Shown here: positions 19,701-33,124 of the stretch, in pieces | How the letters are laid out: each line of letters begins with the position of its first letter | Position numbering within the stretch: position 1 is the first letter of the stretch | Assembly: GCA_023079485.1 (NCBI GenBank) | Contig: CM041089.1 | Coordinates: forward strand, 15,533,660-15,597,659 | Direction of reading: 5' to 3' | DNA: 64,000 bases | Source of the DNA: Archilochus colubris | Taxonomy: Eukaryota; Chordata; Aves; Apodiformes; Trochilidae | Translations under genes and position numbers: made by a program | Notes under the pieces: generated by a model | Told to the model about the DNA's origin: nothing | What the model saw: the letters and a program-made list of their open reading frames with translations, nothing else | Database searches by the model: none

Positions 19701-21013
19701 TTGCGGGCTGAAAGCATTGCACAGGTACAGAGTGGAAGAGTAATCAATCTTTTTGTGCAGCACAACAGAGCACATTGATCTCTTGCTTAAAATGCCCCAC
19801 AAATAGCTTGAGGAAAATATCTTTCCATTTTTCATATGAAAGACTTTTTTTCCTTCTTTTGGGAATAACTCCTGTTGTTGAATAAGTTCAAAGAACTTTG
19901 TGAGAGAAATCTTTTGACTGTTGACTCAAACTGAGCTCAAGACTGTTATCCACTCCCCTCTTAATAAAACAGGAATGTTGTTACTTTTTCTGGGAAATGT
20001 TTTGGACCCTACAGATAGAAAACACTGCATTATTTATGGTGTGCACCAATGAATGCATCAAATGCAGATCCTACAAACTCTGAGCTGAAGGGCTCTGAAG
20101 AAAGCCTCTCTTTTGTAGAATTAATTACATGACCATGGAAATGGCTGCAAAAATGTAGTTCTAACTGGGTTTGAAACTGAAAGTGAAGTAGGGTTTCTAA
20201 TTGAAGGTTATCTCAGATTAATATTGACACGAAGGGTTGTCTTCAGTTATTAGCCTTATCAATGCAATAACATTTTTGATTGTTGTCATGAAATGAGGAG
20301 ACATTTTTTCCATCCTTACAAGAAGGAAAATACAGTCTGCTATAATCTATAACCTACTCTAAGAAAGAGACAGGAAAACTTGGTGTATTTTAGATAGCAG
20401 ACAGTGAGCTCTGAAACTTTCTAAAAGAAGCCCAATTGAGGGGGCTGTCCATGTCCATTTTCTGGTTCTGTCCAACAAGAAGAGAAACAGGAAAAGTAAG
20501 TTTGCTTTTATGGTGTGTATCCTGCAGTTTTGGAACTCCTTTGTATGCTCATTTGTTCTCTCTGAATCATTCTTGCAAACAGGTGGGGAGCGCTTTCTTT
20601 TCTTACAGGTTTTGGATTGGGTTCAAGACTCCAGGAAACTCAAATCTCTCACCCTGTTGTACTTTCAAAGCAGCCCAGTGTAGCTCAGTTTTAAGCTGTG
20701 CAGAAATAAACTTGCATTTGGGTTCCATGCTTTTCCAGTGATATTCCAAATAACCTCTAGTACGCTGTCAAGGCTCTGATTTCAAGTCCTCAGAGATCAT
20801 TGTCACCATTTATGTTGAACCTGACTTCCTCTGTATCCTACATTCTCATATAGACTTTTTATCCTGCCATTTTTTCCATGTAACTTAACCAATTTACATT
20901 TAACTCAGGGCAAATAATTGAGGCAAAATCTGCTCTTGGCTCAGAGATTCCCAGCAACAGAGAAATCTGCATCTATGGATCACTCAGTGCCATAGTCTAG
21001 TGACTGTGGCGGT
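16728..21013. other. Intergenic stretch
   Basis: I see no gene here. It contains a TG-rich stretch (about 17050-17165) and one old CR1 fragment listed separately. The small open frames have no recognisable similarity. Confidence 0.6.
18540..18697 (+). mobile_element. CR1 LINE fragment, diverged
   Basis: Sense CR1 sequence shown by GGGGCAATGGTTTAAAACAT, ATTAGGAAGAAATTCTTTAA and GAGGGTGGTGAGACATTGGC, ending inside the element. It is older than the 16.5-kb copy. Confidence 0.75.
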
Positions 21014-21083
21014 AGTTGATCAAGGGTTGGACTCGATGATCTCTGAGGTCCCTTCCAACCCAGCCTATTCTATGATTCTATGA
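21014..21083 (+). mobile_element. CR1 LINE, short 3' end
   Basis: Only the last ~70 bp of CR1 are present: GGTTGGACTCGATGATCTCT followed by CCCTTCCAACC and the ATTCTATGATTCTATGA tail. It is a very short 5'-truncated insertion. Confidence 0.88.
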
Positions 21084-24000
21084 ACTCTTCCAGTTGCTCT
21101 GTGCTCAGGGCTGTTACATGGCAGGGACTTATTTTCCTAACAGAAGTGGTGAGGTCAGGAAGCATCCAGACATCAGCAGCTGAAGCACCGTCCAGCTGGA
21201 CACAAAGTTTGCCAAAAGATTGATGCTAAAATTTGGCTGAAACAGATTTCAGTTTCCAGCTCTCAGAAGCTCCGTTCAGTTTGATCTCATGCTGAGCAAA
21301 TGTGGATCAGATGAAGACAAATCTCTGTTTTTAAGTGAAAAAGTGACAGAAGCCATTCACTGGTTAGGAAGCATTTGGGTTCCATGTAACCAGGGGTGTT
21401 TTGATCCCAGTGGAGCTGGACAAAGATCATGCTGTGTGGGGTATTTCAACTTGGGCTTAAGGGCTGCATATAAAAGTCTTGGATGATTTTCTGGTTTGTC
21501 TTACAAGTTTTATGACACTTGGTGCTAGGGAGCTGTTTATGCACATTGTGACTTGAACCTCCCTGTTTGAATCAGGATTAATTCTCTTTACACTGATTAA
21601 GGTAGCTGAGGAAATACAAGATGTTTTCATACTGCAAGCATTTTCCCTTCTAGTGGTTCCAAACTGAACCCAGGAGCATTACTAAGAGTTCATACTGCAC
21701 ATTTTTTACATTTTCTCTCATGCAACATTATAATAGCCTGGATTCTTAGGCAGTAGAAACAGGATTCAATGTACCTGACCTCTAATGTCTTCTGATAATT
21801 AAACTTTGTTCACTGAAGGATTCCTTTGCATATATTCCCAAAACTTCTCAAAAACCCAAAGCAAAACCTTTGCTCAGCTTTTCCCTCATGTCTAGAGGAA
21901 GTAATGATTCCCTCTGGGTTGTGCAACCCATGAAATTCAGGGGTCCTGGGAAATGACCCACTTGATTAAACAATACTTTCACAAACCACTTTTCCACTTG
22001 AGAAGCTGGGGGAAGCTAGGGGAGAATTGCATGGGTTTGGAATATGAGCCTTTCTAACTTCTACCTTTCTAACTCTCTAACTTTCTAACTGCAAAAGGAG
22101 GGGTGTTCAGGTGTCAGGGATGGAAGGTGGTAAACGAAATTAGATTTCCACAGTTGGCTTCTAGCTCAGAAATGTAAAAATCAGAGGCATTGAGGGGAGG
22201 ATGAGTTGTGCTAGTTCTCTTGGTAAATAAAGGAATAGGGTAGAAACGCCTGAGAAAACTGGACAGAGCCAGAATTGTAAATGAGTAAATAAATAAATTG
22301 ATCTAAGTAAATAAATTGATCTTACCCTGTATAAAGAGCAGTGACCACTTCTGTACAGTTCTGACCTATGAGACTGGCCAGGACAAATCCCAATAAAATC
22401 TTAACTCCACAACAAGCCTCTCAGATGCCCAGGGCTCAGTATTGAGGCAGACTCAGTGCTATGGCACTGGTGAGGATTTTTAGTGCCCACGCTCTGGGTG
22501 CACAACTTCAATCCCTCTTTCCTTTGCCATGAAAACCCAGGCACTTAAAACTCAGGGCCACATTTCACAGTGTCAAAACAGCACTTGTGGAAATAATGGA
22601 AGCCTGAAACAATACTTTTGTTGGCAGCCTGCTTGGTGTGAACCTATTCAACCCAGGCAAGAAATGATGTGCTGCACAGTATTGGAGAAACAGCTCCAGT
22701 TAAAGATCTCCTCTGCATTGCTTTTTCTCTTCATTCCAATAACCACAAAGAATAAAACTGCACTTAATGGAAGTGCTGCAACAGACTGTGCCCTGGCAGG
22801 GATGCTGAGAATTCACTCGTGTCCCTCTCGTGGGAAATTTGGGAGATAAATGAGGAAAAGGGAAAGGAATTATGGTTGTTAGCAGTATCTGGCAGACTGG
22901 GAATGTTGCAACTAAAACTCTGGCCACAATCACAGAAGAGATTTGCTTCCAGCACGTTTTATCTCCAAGGTATTGCAACATTAGTTGAGGGAGCACCTTC
23001 TGGAAATGCAACGGGGAGAAGCTGAGCTTGAAGAGTCACAAACAGACTTTTTCTTTCATGTGTCACCACAATAACCTGCAAGGAACATCTCTGAGCTTTA
23101 AGAGGTTGTTCACAATGAATAATGTATTTGGAGAGCTATAGAGCTTCCTGCCAAGTGCTCCTCATGTGCCCAGCACTCTGGGTCTGAGCATATCCCTGAG
23201 GGCTTTACCTGGGGATGGCCCTAAGACAGGTGGTGATTCCTGGTGCTCTGCTGTTGCTGGAGGAAAATTTAATCAGTGTTACAGACTGAAGTCTGGTTTG
23301 GGAATTTCTCTAGTAAGGATGGAGCTGCAGTATAACCCCCTGCAGTCTTTGCAGACTTTGCAAAGTGCAGCACTGCTCTGCATAACTTTCAAACTTATCC
23401 AGTTGTAGACAGAGAATAACTGGATAGAAGTAAAATGATGCTAATTTTACTAGCATGCTAGCTGGAAGCTACAGCAAACTCTAAGCCACTTTCCTGTGGC
23501 TTGCTTTTTAATGATTTGGCTTAATTTTAGATATTTTTCTAGTTTATCTGGATAATTTTGTTGCCAGATCCTTTTTACAAACTACTTGCTGCTCATCCAA
23601 GGTTACAATCAACATGAAATGCTATTATCCAAATAATAAATGAAACATGGAAAGGACCAATGGCCAGATCAGGTACCAACTTACATGTTCATACAGAGAA
23701 CCAGAATTATTTGTGATATTAGCATAAGATCAGGGTAGCATTTTATGATATTTTAAATAAAATATTAATTTGTAGAGTTCCTGTCTTAACCATTTCCATT
23801 CTTTTACTCAGTGCAAGATCTGTGGTGTTTGAATATGTCAGTTTTTCCCTAGGAGGCAAGAACATGACAGTGTTTCAAAACAAAATACTTAGCAGAGAAT
23901 GCCCAGCATTGCCAAGCTCTCTGTGGTGCCAAAACACTAAATGAACAACTTCAAGCCAAGCATCTGTGATCTGTGAAAACAAAGACTGTTTGAGCCATTA

Positions 24001-24874
24001 TCTAGAACAAGAACAATAACAGAGATTATCAGTTGTGGATTGGGTTCCACCCAGAAACATGTGTTCAGTGCTAAGCTCTAATGTCAAGACAGATATCTGA
24101 AAAAAATTTCTCCTGTTCAGTGAGAAAAAAGTACAGAACTCCCACTTAATTTTATCCCAGATAAATACCAGAATTCCTCTTGATTGTAACCATACAGCCC
24201 AGACCAGTACAGCTCCCAAACTGGGTGTTTTCCACATCAAGCACTACCAGGTGAATATTTCCATGCAGTGACAGCAAAAAGCAAACCTGCATTTTTTTAC
24301 CTGAAGGGGTCTCCTGATCAGCCCCATGTCAGCTGGGGAATTATTTCATCCTGGAGGGTCTGGTGGGGCCATAAGGGGTTGTCTGAACACACTGAGCTGA
24401 ACCCCAGCAAGGACCCCCTGTGTGCCAGTGCCCAGATGGCTCCAAGGGGGTTCAGGTGGCATCTTCTACACAAGAACCAAATGTTCCTGTATCTGTCATG
24501 GGTCCCTGAAAAGGATCCTGACCATCAGCACAGGCTTCATTCTTGACTCAGCAGGGGCCAAGACACCTGAAAGGGCAAGTCCTGGCTGATGGCTATCTTG
24601 CTGCAACAGTAGGAAATCAACAAAGTCCTTGGAAATCTTTCACCTCTGCACGTCCCAGGTTCTGTCCACAATTGCATCCGTTTGCAGATCAACACACTGG
24701 AGTCAGGAAATTTAACTCCAGTTTGAACTAAAATACCATGCTCACGTTAAATCCCCCATTGTAAAGTGTATTCTGTTCAAACCCCCATTGTAAAGTGAAT
24801 TCTGTAGAAAAATCTTTGGTGTAAGTAATGAAATATATTGGCTGCATGGTCCTTGTAATTACTTATGCCAAGCA

Positions 24875-24905
<31 letters not shown>

Positions 24906-26083
24906 CCCATCACTTCTGACTGTTTGCTTGGATGCTTGAGCAGCCTGGTGATGGTGATTACCTGCAGTGTTGGCTTCCCTTGAAAAGAGCCAGCTTTGCA
25001 TTGCTTGGAAAAGCAGCATTTTAAATTCAGAAAATACTCTGGTGCTATCCCAGTGAAATTCTGGGCAAACCAAGCCTTGTTCCAAGCCCATTTCCCATCT
25101 CTTTGGCTAATCAGTTCTGTCCACGTCTCCTGGCAGGGGTACAGAGTGATGATGCTGAGGGAGTTGGGACTGGGCATTTTGGGTGAAACAGGTTACTTTT
25201 ATGGTGCAAAAAAGGAAAAGGCCATTTGTCTAATCAGAAAACAAGGGAGGAAGGTTTTGCCCCTTCTTACTGTCATTAATTTAATTTTCAAATTTCATTT
25301 TAATTTTGAGAGGAAATTCTCTATTCACATGAGCTTAATGATTGATGATTTTGTGGCTAGAGGTGTTTATTCTCCCACATATTTATTTCAGTGAACAGGT
25401 CTGAGACCAGGTCCTTGTATCTGCCCTCTTTGGGAGTTACAGAATATTTGTCTACTTTTATTTATTTGAGTTTCCATATTTGTTCAAGGTGCCAGCTGGG
25501 AAGTGGCTTTTGGTAAGTACAGAAAATAATGCCAAGCCTCTTGGGGAAAATAATTCAGGTTACATTTCTAACATGATTCTTACTTGGGGAAAATGGGTAG
25601 GATGGGTCCTTTCTACACCCTGATGCTGTCTTGGGATTATAGAGGAGACTCAGTTTTATTGCTGCCTTAGAGGGAAAGAGGATTCAAAAGAAACAGAGGA
25701 GCCCAGCAGAGTTTTCCATGGCAAAAGGTGAATTGCTTGACAGGGCTTCATTTCTCCACTCAATTAAAGACATTTTGTGGCCTGGAGTAGTTGATGTCTG
25801 TGGGGAAACACCTCCAGCTCTTGCTGCATGTAGTGCCAACGATCAGGGGAGCTCTGATCTCCCAAAGGGTGAGGCAACAAGAAAGGTGGCCTGGAGGCAT
25901 TACCAGTCATTCAGATCTCCTGCTGGAGGAGAATAAAATCATTCAGGTCTCAAATAACATAAAGGATGGACACAAGCCCCTAGAGAAATGCTGTTTCCAG
26001 CTGAAAGCATAGCAGCTGGTTGGATGGGAATTCAGTTTTCCCTATGGGAATGGAAGGGGAAAGTAGGTGGGATGGAAGTAGAT
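21084..26083. other. Intergenic stretch
   Basis: No gene is recognised. A cluster of CTTTCTAACT-type repeats (22055-22090) and a (TA)n run (24879-24905) are the only clear features. A possible old repeat around 24300-24560 is too diverged to name. Confidence 0.55.
24879..24905. repeat. (TA)n microsatellite
   Basis: About 13 perfect TA units. Confidence 0.95.
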
Positions 26084-26301
26084 TGTAGAGAAACAAGATA
26101 AACCAGGTGCCTTGAGTTGCCAAAGAGTGGGTGTGAGTCCACCTGTGCCTGGTTAGGACAGGCTCCCTATTACCAGGGGGCCAATAAAGGTGGGACACAC
26201 ACTCACAAAGGGCAGTCCAGCCCAACTCACTCTTGTGCGAGGCAATGGAGAGGCCAGCAGCTCGTCGAGCCTCAGGAGCAAGAAAGGCTCTCCCTGCTAC
26301 A
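26084..26301 (+). mobile_element. Solo LTR of the TGTAG...CTACA family
   Basis: The element begins TGTAGAGAAACAAGATAAAC and ends in CTACA, giving terminal inverted TGTAG/CTACA. A polyadenylation signal occurs inside (CCAATAAAGG). At 218 bp it is about 10 bp longer than the other copies, mainly around 26210-26235. Flanks are GTAGAT on the left and GTAGGT on the right, a 6-bp target duplication with one change. It is a solo LTR left by recombination of a former two-LTR element. Confidence 0.88.
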
Positions 26302-26859
26302 GTAGGTTCTTTTGCAGAATACTTAAGGTTTCTGTTAAAACTGATGTTTGATTATTGCCCCTTAACCTGCTGATGCAAGGATGGCAGTGGCCTGGACCAG
26401 CTAATGGGTTTTTTTTCTGCCAGCTCAGACCCTGTGACTTCTTTGAGAAACTGTTTCCTGTGATAATTGCTGATCTCATTCAATATCCCCTTTGACTTCC
26501 AACTTTCCAGAAGTCTCTAGCCATTTCACTGTCTCTGCAGCCAGCAAGGCAAGAGACCACAACCTCTAAAAGGTTAAAACTTCTCCCAGAGTGTTCTAGG
26601 AAGCTGGTGGCTCCTGGCACAGAGAGATGTTCTCTGCATTGGGTAAAAAACTGAGGGGGTCACTGATCCAGGAGTTTTGGAGAATGTGGTTGGGTCAGAC
26701 TGCCAGCCACAGTGTTCCTTCCCCAGGGCTCAGGTTTGGGACCATATCTTGGTTTATATCCTTCCCAGTGGGTAACACCAAGCTGGGCTCCAGCACTGAC
26801 CTGTGTGTGTGGGGAGGCTCTGGAGTGGGACCTGGGCATGGATTGATGGACCAAGGTCA

Positions 26860-27025
26860 GCAGTGTGAGGTTCCACCAGAACAAGTGTCAGGTCCTGCAT
26901 TTTTGTCAAAACAACCCCAAGCAATGGGTCAGGCTGGGGAGCTGGAAGGTGCCCGGAGGAGAAGGACCTGGGGCTGCTGTGTGAGCATCAGCCAGCACTG
27001 TGCCCAGGTGGCCAAGGGGCCTCCC
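26860..27025 (+). mobile_element. CR1 LINE internal fragment
   Basis: Sense CR1 ORF2 sequence with GTCAGGTCCTGCATTTT, GAGAAGGACCTGGGGCTG and GTGCCCAGGTGGCCAAGG. Both ends are missing. Diverged CR1 sequence may extend left to about 26640. Confidence 0.75.
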
Positions 27026-28544
27026 TGCCACAAGGGTCTTGCAACCAAAAAACCAAAACTACAGACAGTAAAACAGGCTGTGAATGGCACACTGGTAACA
27101 GCACGGGGGAAAATGGTCTTTATTTTTTAAAAAAAAGTGCAAAATACAGAAAGAGTGGTAGCAGGATATAGTGCAGCTGTTCTGTGGAGCATGCAACAAG
27201 GACAACTTCAGTAAATATTTACAAATAATAATTGCAGCTATTTGTCCAGTGAAAGGAGGTTTGTATGGATGATCTGTTCAGCCACCACACAGATGTTCTC
27301 TTGGATGCACTTCTTCAATCGCAAGTACAAGACTGAAATGCCAAAACCACCCAGCCCAGCCCATTTTGCCAGGCTCGTGGCATTGCATGAGATGCTCACA
27401 GAGGAAGAAATTAACTAAACTGCATGCAAAATAAAAATGCCTTGCAGAAAAATCCCTGCCCCCTCTGACCCATTGGACTCCAAGCTGGTGCAGTTATATC
27501 TGGGAAGGAGGGAGATGAGCTCCATTTTAAATCTCTTTACCCTACAGTTTTTGTGTCCAGCCACTCAACCACACCTCATGTTTCTCCTTTTTCTCTCTGA
27601 ACCAGAACTGAAATCAGAACTGAACCAGGCAAGAGGCAGCACTTGTAGAAACAGCTCCTGAGTGAATGAGGAGGCCCATGAGGAGCTCCTGGAGCTGTGT
27701 TCAGTGCTGATGCCAGAGGCTTGCCCCAATAGCCAGACCAACAATTATTTTTTTTTTATTTTCCCTGTACTGATGCTCTTAAAAGCAGATCTGACAGTGC
27801 CAGGTTTGCTAGACCAACAGGAAAGATGAGATTTAGAGCCAAGAATAATCTCATTTTTGAGAGACATCTTTGGTCTTTTCAGTGTGGAGTGGGAGGTTGA
27901 CCCCAGGATTCCAGGAATTTCCATTGGGATGAGCTGGCAAGGTCAGAGGAGCAGGGAGCTATTATCCCAATGGACAGGAGGTGAGAGGGAGGAAGGGAGC
28001 AGCTGACTGGATTGAAAGGAGTAAGAATGAAGAGAATTTTCCAGCAGTGGAAAAGGCTGGAACTTTTATATTGGGGAAGGGAAAGGTGATGTGATTGAAA
28101 CAAGATAACAGAAAACATGCTGGGTGTTGGGGGGCTTTCTGTGTAGTGGGATTCACTGGTATGTCCTTAAATATTTATTTAGGAGGTCAGGTAAAAAAAA
28201 AAACAAAACCAAAATGCATTCAAAAGCTTCAGTGAAAATCAGATTTCTGGCTTTCCATGTCAAGTTGTTTGAAGAGTTGTGAACGTGTGTGTGTTACCAG
28301 TGGGTGCTTCTGTCTTGGCTTCCACAACAGGTCAGTGTGATAGGTGCTAGGGGTTGTTTTCCAGGCATAAAAAAAAAAAATCTGTAATCCTTTGTTCACC
28401 ACTCTGACTGCTCACACTGTGGCTTAAAGCTTTGCTCACTTTGAAGTGGGAACCACTGCTGGAAGGAAATCTGTACAGAGTAGAAAGCATGGTGGGAAAA
28501 TCCTCTTTCTACTAGATATGTAGGAAAGCAGGGAAGGGGTGTCA
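27026..28544. other. Intergenic stretch
   Basis: No gene is recognised. It holds A-rich tracts (27125-27137, 28192-28205, 28369-28380) and small open frames without similarity. Confidence 0.55.
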
Positions 28545-29628
28545 GACTCTCATATACCTGGACTTTTGCAAAGCATTTGGCACTGTCCCACATGACATCC
28601 TTGTGTCTAAATTGGAGAGACCTGGATCTGACAGAAGGACAACCCAGTGGGTCAGGAACTGGCTGGATGGCCACACTCAGAGAATTGCAGTCAATGTCTC
28701 AGTGTCCAAGAGGAGCTCAGGGATGGGAGATGTTCCTCAGGGGCTGCTGTTTAACATTTTTGTCAGTGATGTGGCCATGGGATGGGCTCCACCCTCACCA
28801 GGTTTGCCCACACTGGAGGGGAGAGGTGGCATCCATGGGGACCTTGTCAGGCTTGAGGAGTGGGCAATAGAGGACAATTCCAAGATCCTGCAGGTGATTT
28901 GGGGCAACCCCAAGAACAGATAAAGACTGGGTAGGGAATGGGTTTGGAACAGCCTTGGGAGAGGGACTTGGGGGTGATGGTTGATGGAAAACTCAACATG
29001 ACCACTTGCAGCCTAGAAAAACAACCTTGTCCTGGGCTTCATCAAAAGAAGCAGGAACAGAGAGGTGGTTCTGCCCCTCTGCTCTTGTGAGACCCCATCT
29101 GCAGTTCTGTGTCCAGGTCTGGAGTCCCCAGCACAGGAAAGACATGGAGCTACTGGAGCAAGTCCAGAGGAGAGCCATGAAGATGATAAGAGGGCTGGAG
29201 CATCCCTCTGACTGCTGGGGACACACTGAGGGTCAGACAGACTCCTGGTTAGCCTGGAGAAGAGAAGGCTCCAGTGAGACCTTATAGAAACCTCCCAGTA
29301 CCTGAGGGGGGCTGCAGGAAAGTTGGAAAGGCACTTTGTATAGGGCAGGTAGTGATAGGGTAAGTGGTAACGGTTTGAAGTTGAAAGGGGGTATATTTTT
29401 ATTCCAAATATTAGAATAAAAATCTTTAGTGTGAGGGTGCTGAGCCCCTGTCCCAGGCTGCCCAGGGAAGCTGTGGCTGCCCCATCCCTGGCAGTGTCTC
29501 AGCCCAGGTTGGATGGGGCTTGGAGCACCCTGGGCTGCGGAGGGGTCCCTGACCATGCAGGGGGTTGGGACTGGGTGAGCCTGAAGGTCCCTTCCAACAC
29601 AGACCATTCTGTGATTCTTTGGTCATCA
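28545..29628 (+). mobile_element. CR1 LINE with reverse-transcriptase remnant
   Basis: This is the longest CR1 copy in the window, about 1.1 kb, in sense orientation. Translation near 28560-28770 gives a broken reverse-transcriptase stretch: a KAFGTVPHDIL-like motif, then WVRNWLDGHTQRI and a VPQG-like motif. The copy continues through the ORF2 end to the 3' UTR and the ATTCTGTGATTCTTTGG tail. Stops and frameshifts make it inactive. Confidence 0.9.
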
Positions 29629-30639
29629 ATATGTTCTTCTCCCTTCCCTTTCAGATGTGTGGAAAAACAAAAGTTATCTTGGCTTTTAAAAGTTAATTTA
29701 ATTTCCTTTGTATTTTATTTTTTTTTAAGGTCTATTCATGTTTACTCAAAACCCCAGTTTTCTCTTTAAAACTGATTCTGATAAGAAATCACTGACGTTA
29801 TTGTCTATCATCTCTTACACCTATAAAAGTGTAGACAGTACAGTTTTTCCCTGCTCTGTCACTTATTTGATGTCTTCTGCTCTTGTCTCTGTCCTGGAGA
29901 TGATACCACTGGGACAAGTCTTAGATAAATCATCAGGGTGAGAAAGGAGCTTAGCTCTTTGAAATGAAAGTAATAAAATCTGTGTTACACCCTCTGGGAT
30001 ATGACAACAACAAATTGAGATTGCTAAGCATTGCAGAGCTGTGTAAATGCAGGTAATCCACTTATTTGCAGACCTGGGCAAATATTGACAGAAGAAACAC
30101 CAAACCTGTGGGTAATGACAGATCACAGCCCTAAGATGAAAATACTGCATGTACAGGGCTCAGCTCCACTTTTTCCAGCAGTAAATGGGGTTTTCTTCTT
30201 TTGTGTTAAGATTAGCCAAGTCTACAGAGAGAACTGAACATTTTGGGTCAGGAGTCAGAAGGTACCAGAGAAGATGCTTGAATGTTGTTTACTACAGAGT
30301 AGTAACTTCAGGTGTAACTATACTATAGTTTCCAGTAAGATTTCAGATGGGCTGAAGGACCTTCTGGGCTACTCTGTCTCCTGTTTGCAGAAGAGGACCA
30401 AGCAATTAGGTGCTGGCTTTTAGACACTCAGTTAAATGCATTTCAGTCTCTCAGTGTTTCACCTCCTCTGTGAAATTCCTGGTTCCCTTTTGTGGAGGAT
30501 GCTCTGGGCTAGCTGTGAGAAGTTTTGTTAGACCAATGCAAACCAGAACACATGTGAAATCCCTTTGTAAACTGCTTTCTGGCAAATAATCCACCTAATT
30601 TCATAGATGTGGGAGGTTTTGGTGTTATTCCTATAGGAG
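29629..30639. other. Intergenic stretch
   Basis: No gene or clear repeat is seen. Confidence 0.55.
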
Positions 30640-31205
30640 AACCACAGAATCACAGAGTTGTCATGGTTGGAAGAAACTTCTCTGATCATATCCAACCACC
30701 AACCCAGAAACAAACACCATGCCCAGCTGAGCATCTCCTGAACTCCCACATCTACAGTGGCTTTTCCATAGTCCTAGGGCTGGTGACTCCACAGCCTCCC
30801 TGGGCAGGCTGTGCCAGTGCTTGATTCCTCTTTCAGTTAAGAAATTCTCCTCATGTCCAGTCTAAACCTCCCCTGGTGCAACTCCAGGACATTTCCTATG
30901 CTCCTGTCATTATTTATTTGAGAGAAGAGCTCAGCACCCACCTCCCCACCTTCTCCTTTCAGGTGGATGTAGAGAGCAGTGAGGTCTCCCCTCAGCCTCT
31001 TCTCCCCACTCACCATTCCCAGTTCCCTCAGCCTCTCCCAGGACTTGTTCTCCAGCCCCTTCCCCAGCTCCATTGCCCTTCTCTGGACACCCTCCAGCCC
31101 CTCAAGGTCTTTCTTGGAGTGAGGGGCCCAGACCTGAACACAGTACTTGAGGTGCAGCCTCCCCAGTGCTAAGTATTTGATCAGGAGGGGCACAGAAATA
31201 TCCTT
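30640..31205 (-). mobile_element. CR1 LINE, 3' part, minus strand
   Basis: An antisense CR1 reading from its 3' end at the left (AGAATCACAGAGTTGTCATG) to ORF2 at the right (GGGGCCCAGACCTGAACACA). The CCCTTCTCTGGACACCCTCC segment is a CR1 hallmark. It is 5'-truncated. Confidence 0.9.
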
Positions 31206-32850
31206 CTTTGGAATTATCATCCTTTTGCTACATAGAGAAGTTTGAAAATTCAATGTTTTTATAAGGGCAGTGGTCTGAAGGTATTTGTAAGATATTTTTG
31301 GGGGGGAAAGATGGAGAAAAACAGACATAAAGATTAAAAAAAAAGAAGATGCAAAAGATGAAAATTCCTAGGCTGGATATCTCTCTGTTCAGCTGGGAGC
31401 AGTTTGGGACTTGTAGGTTCCTAAATTACTTCTAATCCCCTCCTGTATTCACTGTCAATTTTCATTCTGGAGTTCTGGGCCAAAAAAGAGAGGTCAAGTC
31501 TGAGATGGGACATTATCACCACAGCTCAGCAGAGGAAAAGGAAGGGAAATGGTTCTATTATATTCAGAAGAGAAAATGCCCTGCCATATGGTCACCAAAT
31601 ACTCCTTCCTCATCTTGTGTGCCTGCTGATGAAGAACCAAAGCCTCCAGTGCCTGACTCCTCAAAGTGCAGATTGCAGGTGTGATGCCAATGAGCAGGTC
31701 AGGAATTATCACATCACACCTTAAAGGATTCTCTTTCTCTCTCTCTCTCTCTTGCTGAGCATCTCCTAAGTTCCTAAATTCCTGTAGTTTCATGGTGTGC
31801 TGCTAGAGGAGCTGCTCAGGAACATTGGGCCACTCTAATTTTCCTAAAAAGATCCTAGCAAAAGATCTTCCAAAGCCCAAACAAATCTTTCCCTCTATTC
31901 CTACCCACCCCCCCCCCCCCCAGCAAAAAGAAGCATTTTGAGTGCTCACGTTTTGCTTGCAAAGAACCCTTGTGCAAAGGCATTACAGCTGGGTTCCCTC
32001 CCCCATCTATTTTCAAATTCTCTTATTCATTCAGCTTTGAGGTTAACACTTCCTCGAGGCACACCATACCTTTTTCTTTCCTTTTGACACCTGGAAGTTA
32101 TGTCTGATTTTGATACTTCTCCACTGATGTTACAGAGCTGGCCAACGTGATGCTACCATTACACCTGTTGTGGTGACAGTGTTGTTCTGCTTGTTTGGGT
32201 TGTGTCCTCCTGCTGTCACTGGCTCAGGACTGCTACAGGAAAGTCTTCTCTTATCACTTGGCATTTCTGCTTTGCTAATCTGATCTGAAAGAAAAATTAT
32301 TCATAGGAGTTCCTGGTTCAGACCCTCTTCCTTGCTGAAGCTGATGCAAAGCACGTTCAGCAGTAACTGGCTGAGCAAGTCAAGCTTGCTGAATTCACAG
32401 CCAGACATGCAAACAATTTACTGATTTAGCAGCTCCTCAGATGCCAGTTACTAACCAGAGAAATAGCAACCCATTCAAAGTTACTGACTCAGACAATCCA
32501 ACTTCTTCCTGCATTGCTGCCAAACCCCACATCTGGGTGATGTTCCAGCTCAACAAATCTCTGTGTCAGTTATTATGTTTATCTGATGCCCCTGGATAAA
32601 TTCACTGCTAAAAACCACCCTAAACTCTCCTAATAAAACCTCCCATCCAGCTCTCCCCACCTCCCACCCCCTTCCCATTGCTCCTTACATGGTTTTGTTA
32701 CCCACTCTCCTGCCATCTCTTGCAGCACAGCCTGGCCAGACAAGTGATGTGATGAAAAAGGAATGCTGATTTTTTTTACAAGTCTGTATTCCTGAAATTG
32801 TATAAAATGAGTTATAGGAATTAGACATCTGTGGTCATGAAAGAAAAAAT
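31206..32850. other. Intergenic stretch
   Basis: No gene is recognised. It contains a CT repeat near 31735-31752 and a C14 run at 31908-31921. Confidence 0.55.
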
Positions 32851-33124
32851 GGAAAGGAAAGGGAAGGGAAGGGGAGAAAAGGAAAGGGAAAGGAAAGGGA
32901 AAGGAAAGGAAAGGAAAGGAAAGGAAAGGAAAGGAAAGGAAAGGAAAGGAAAGGAAAGGAAAGGAAAGGAAAGGAAAGGAAGAGGAAGGAAAGGAAAGGA
33001 AAGGAAAGGAAAGGAAAGGAAAGGAAAGGAAAGGAAAGGAAAGGAAAGGAAAGGAAAGGAAAGGAAAGGAAAGGAAAGGAAAGGAAAGGAAAGGAAAGGA
33101 AAGGAAAGGAAAGGAAAGGAAAAA
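32851..33124. repeat. (GGAAA)n polypurine pentanucleotide array
   Basis: About 270 bp with every base A or G on the plus strand. After an irregular start (32851-32910) it is a nearly perfect AAAGG pentamer array with a single interruption (AGAGGAAGG, about 32980). It gives long spurious open frames on both strands. A pure homopurine-homopyrimidine mirror repeat of this length can adopt triplex DNA and is length-unstable. Confidence 0.97.

Noticed and set aside
22529..22849. A cysteine-containing frame with STCGNNGS, considered as a CGLCGN relic
   Set aside because: The flanking residues do not follow a VWD domain and no splice sites frame it.
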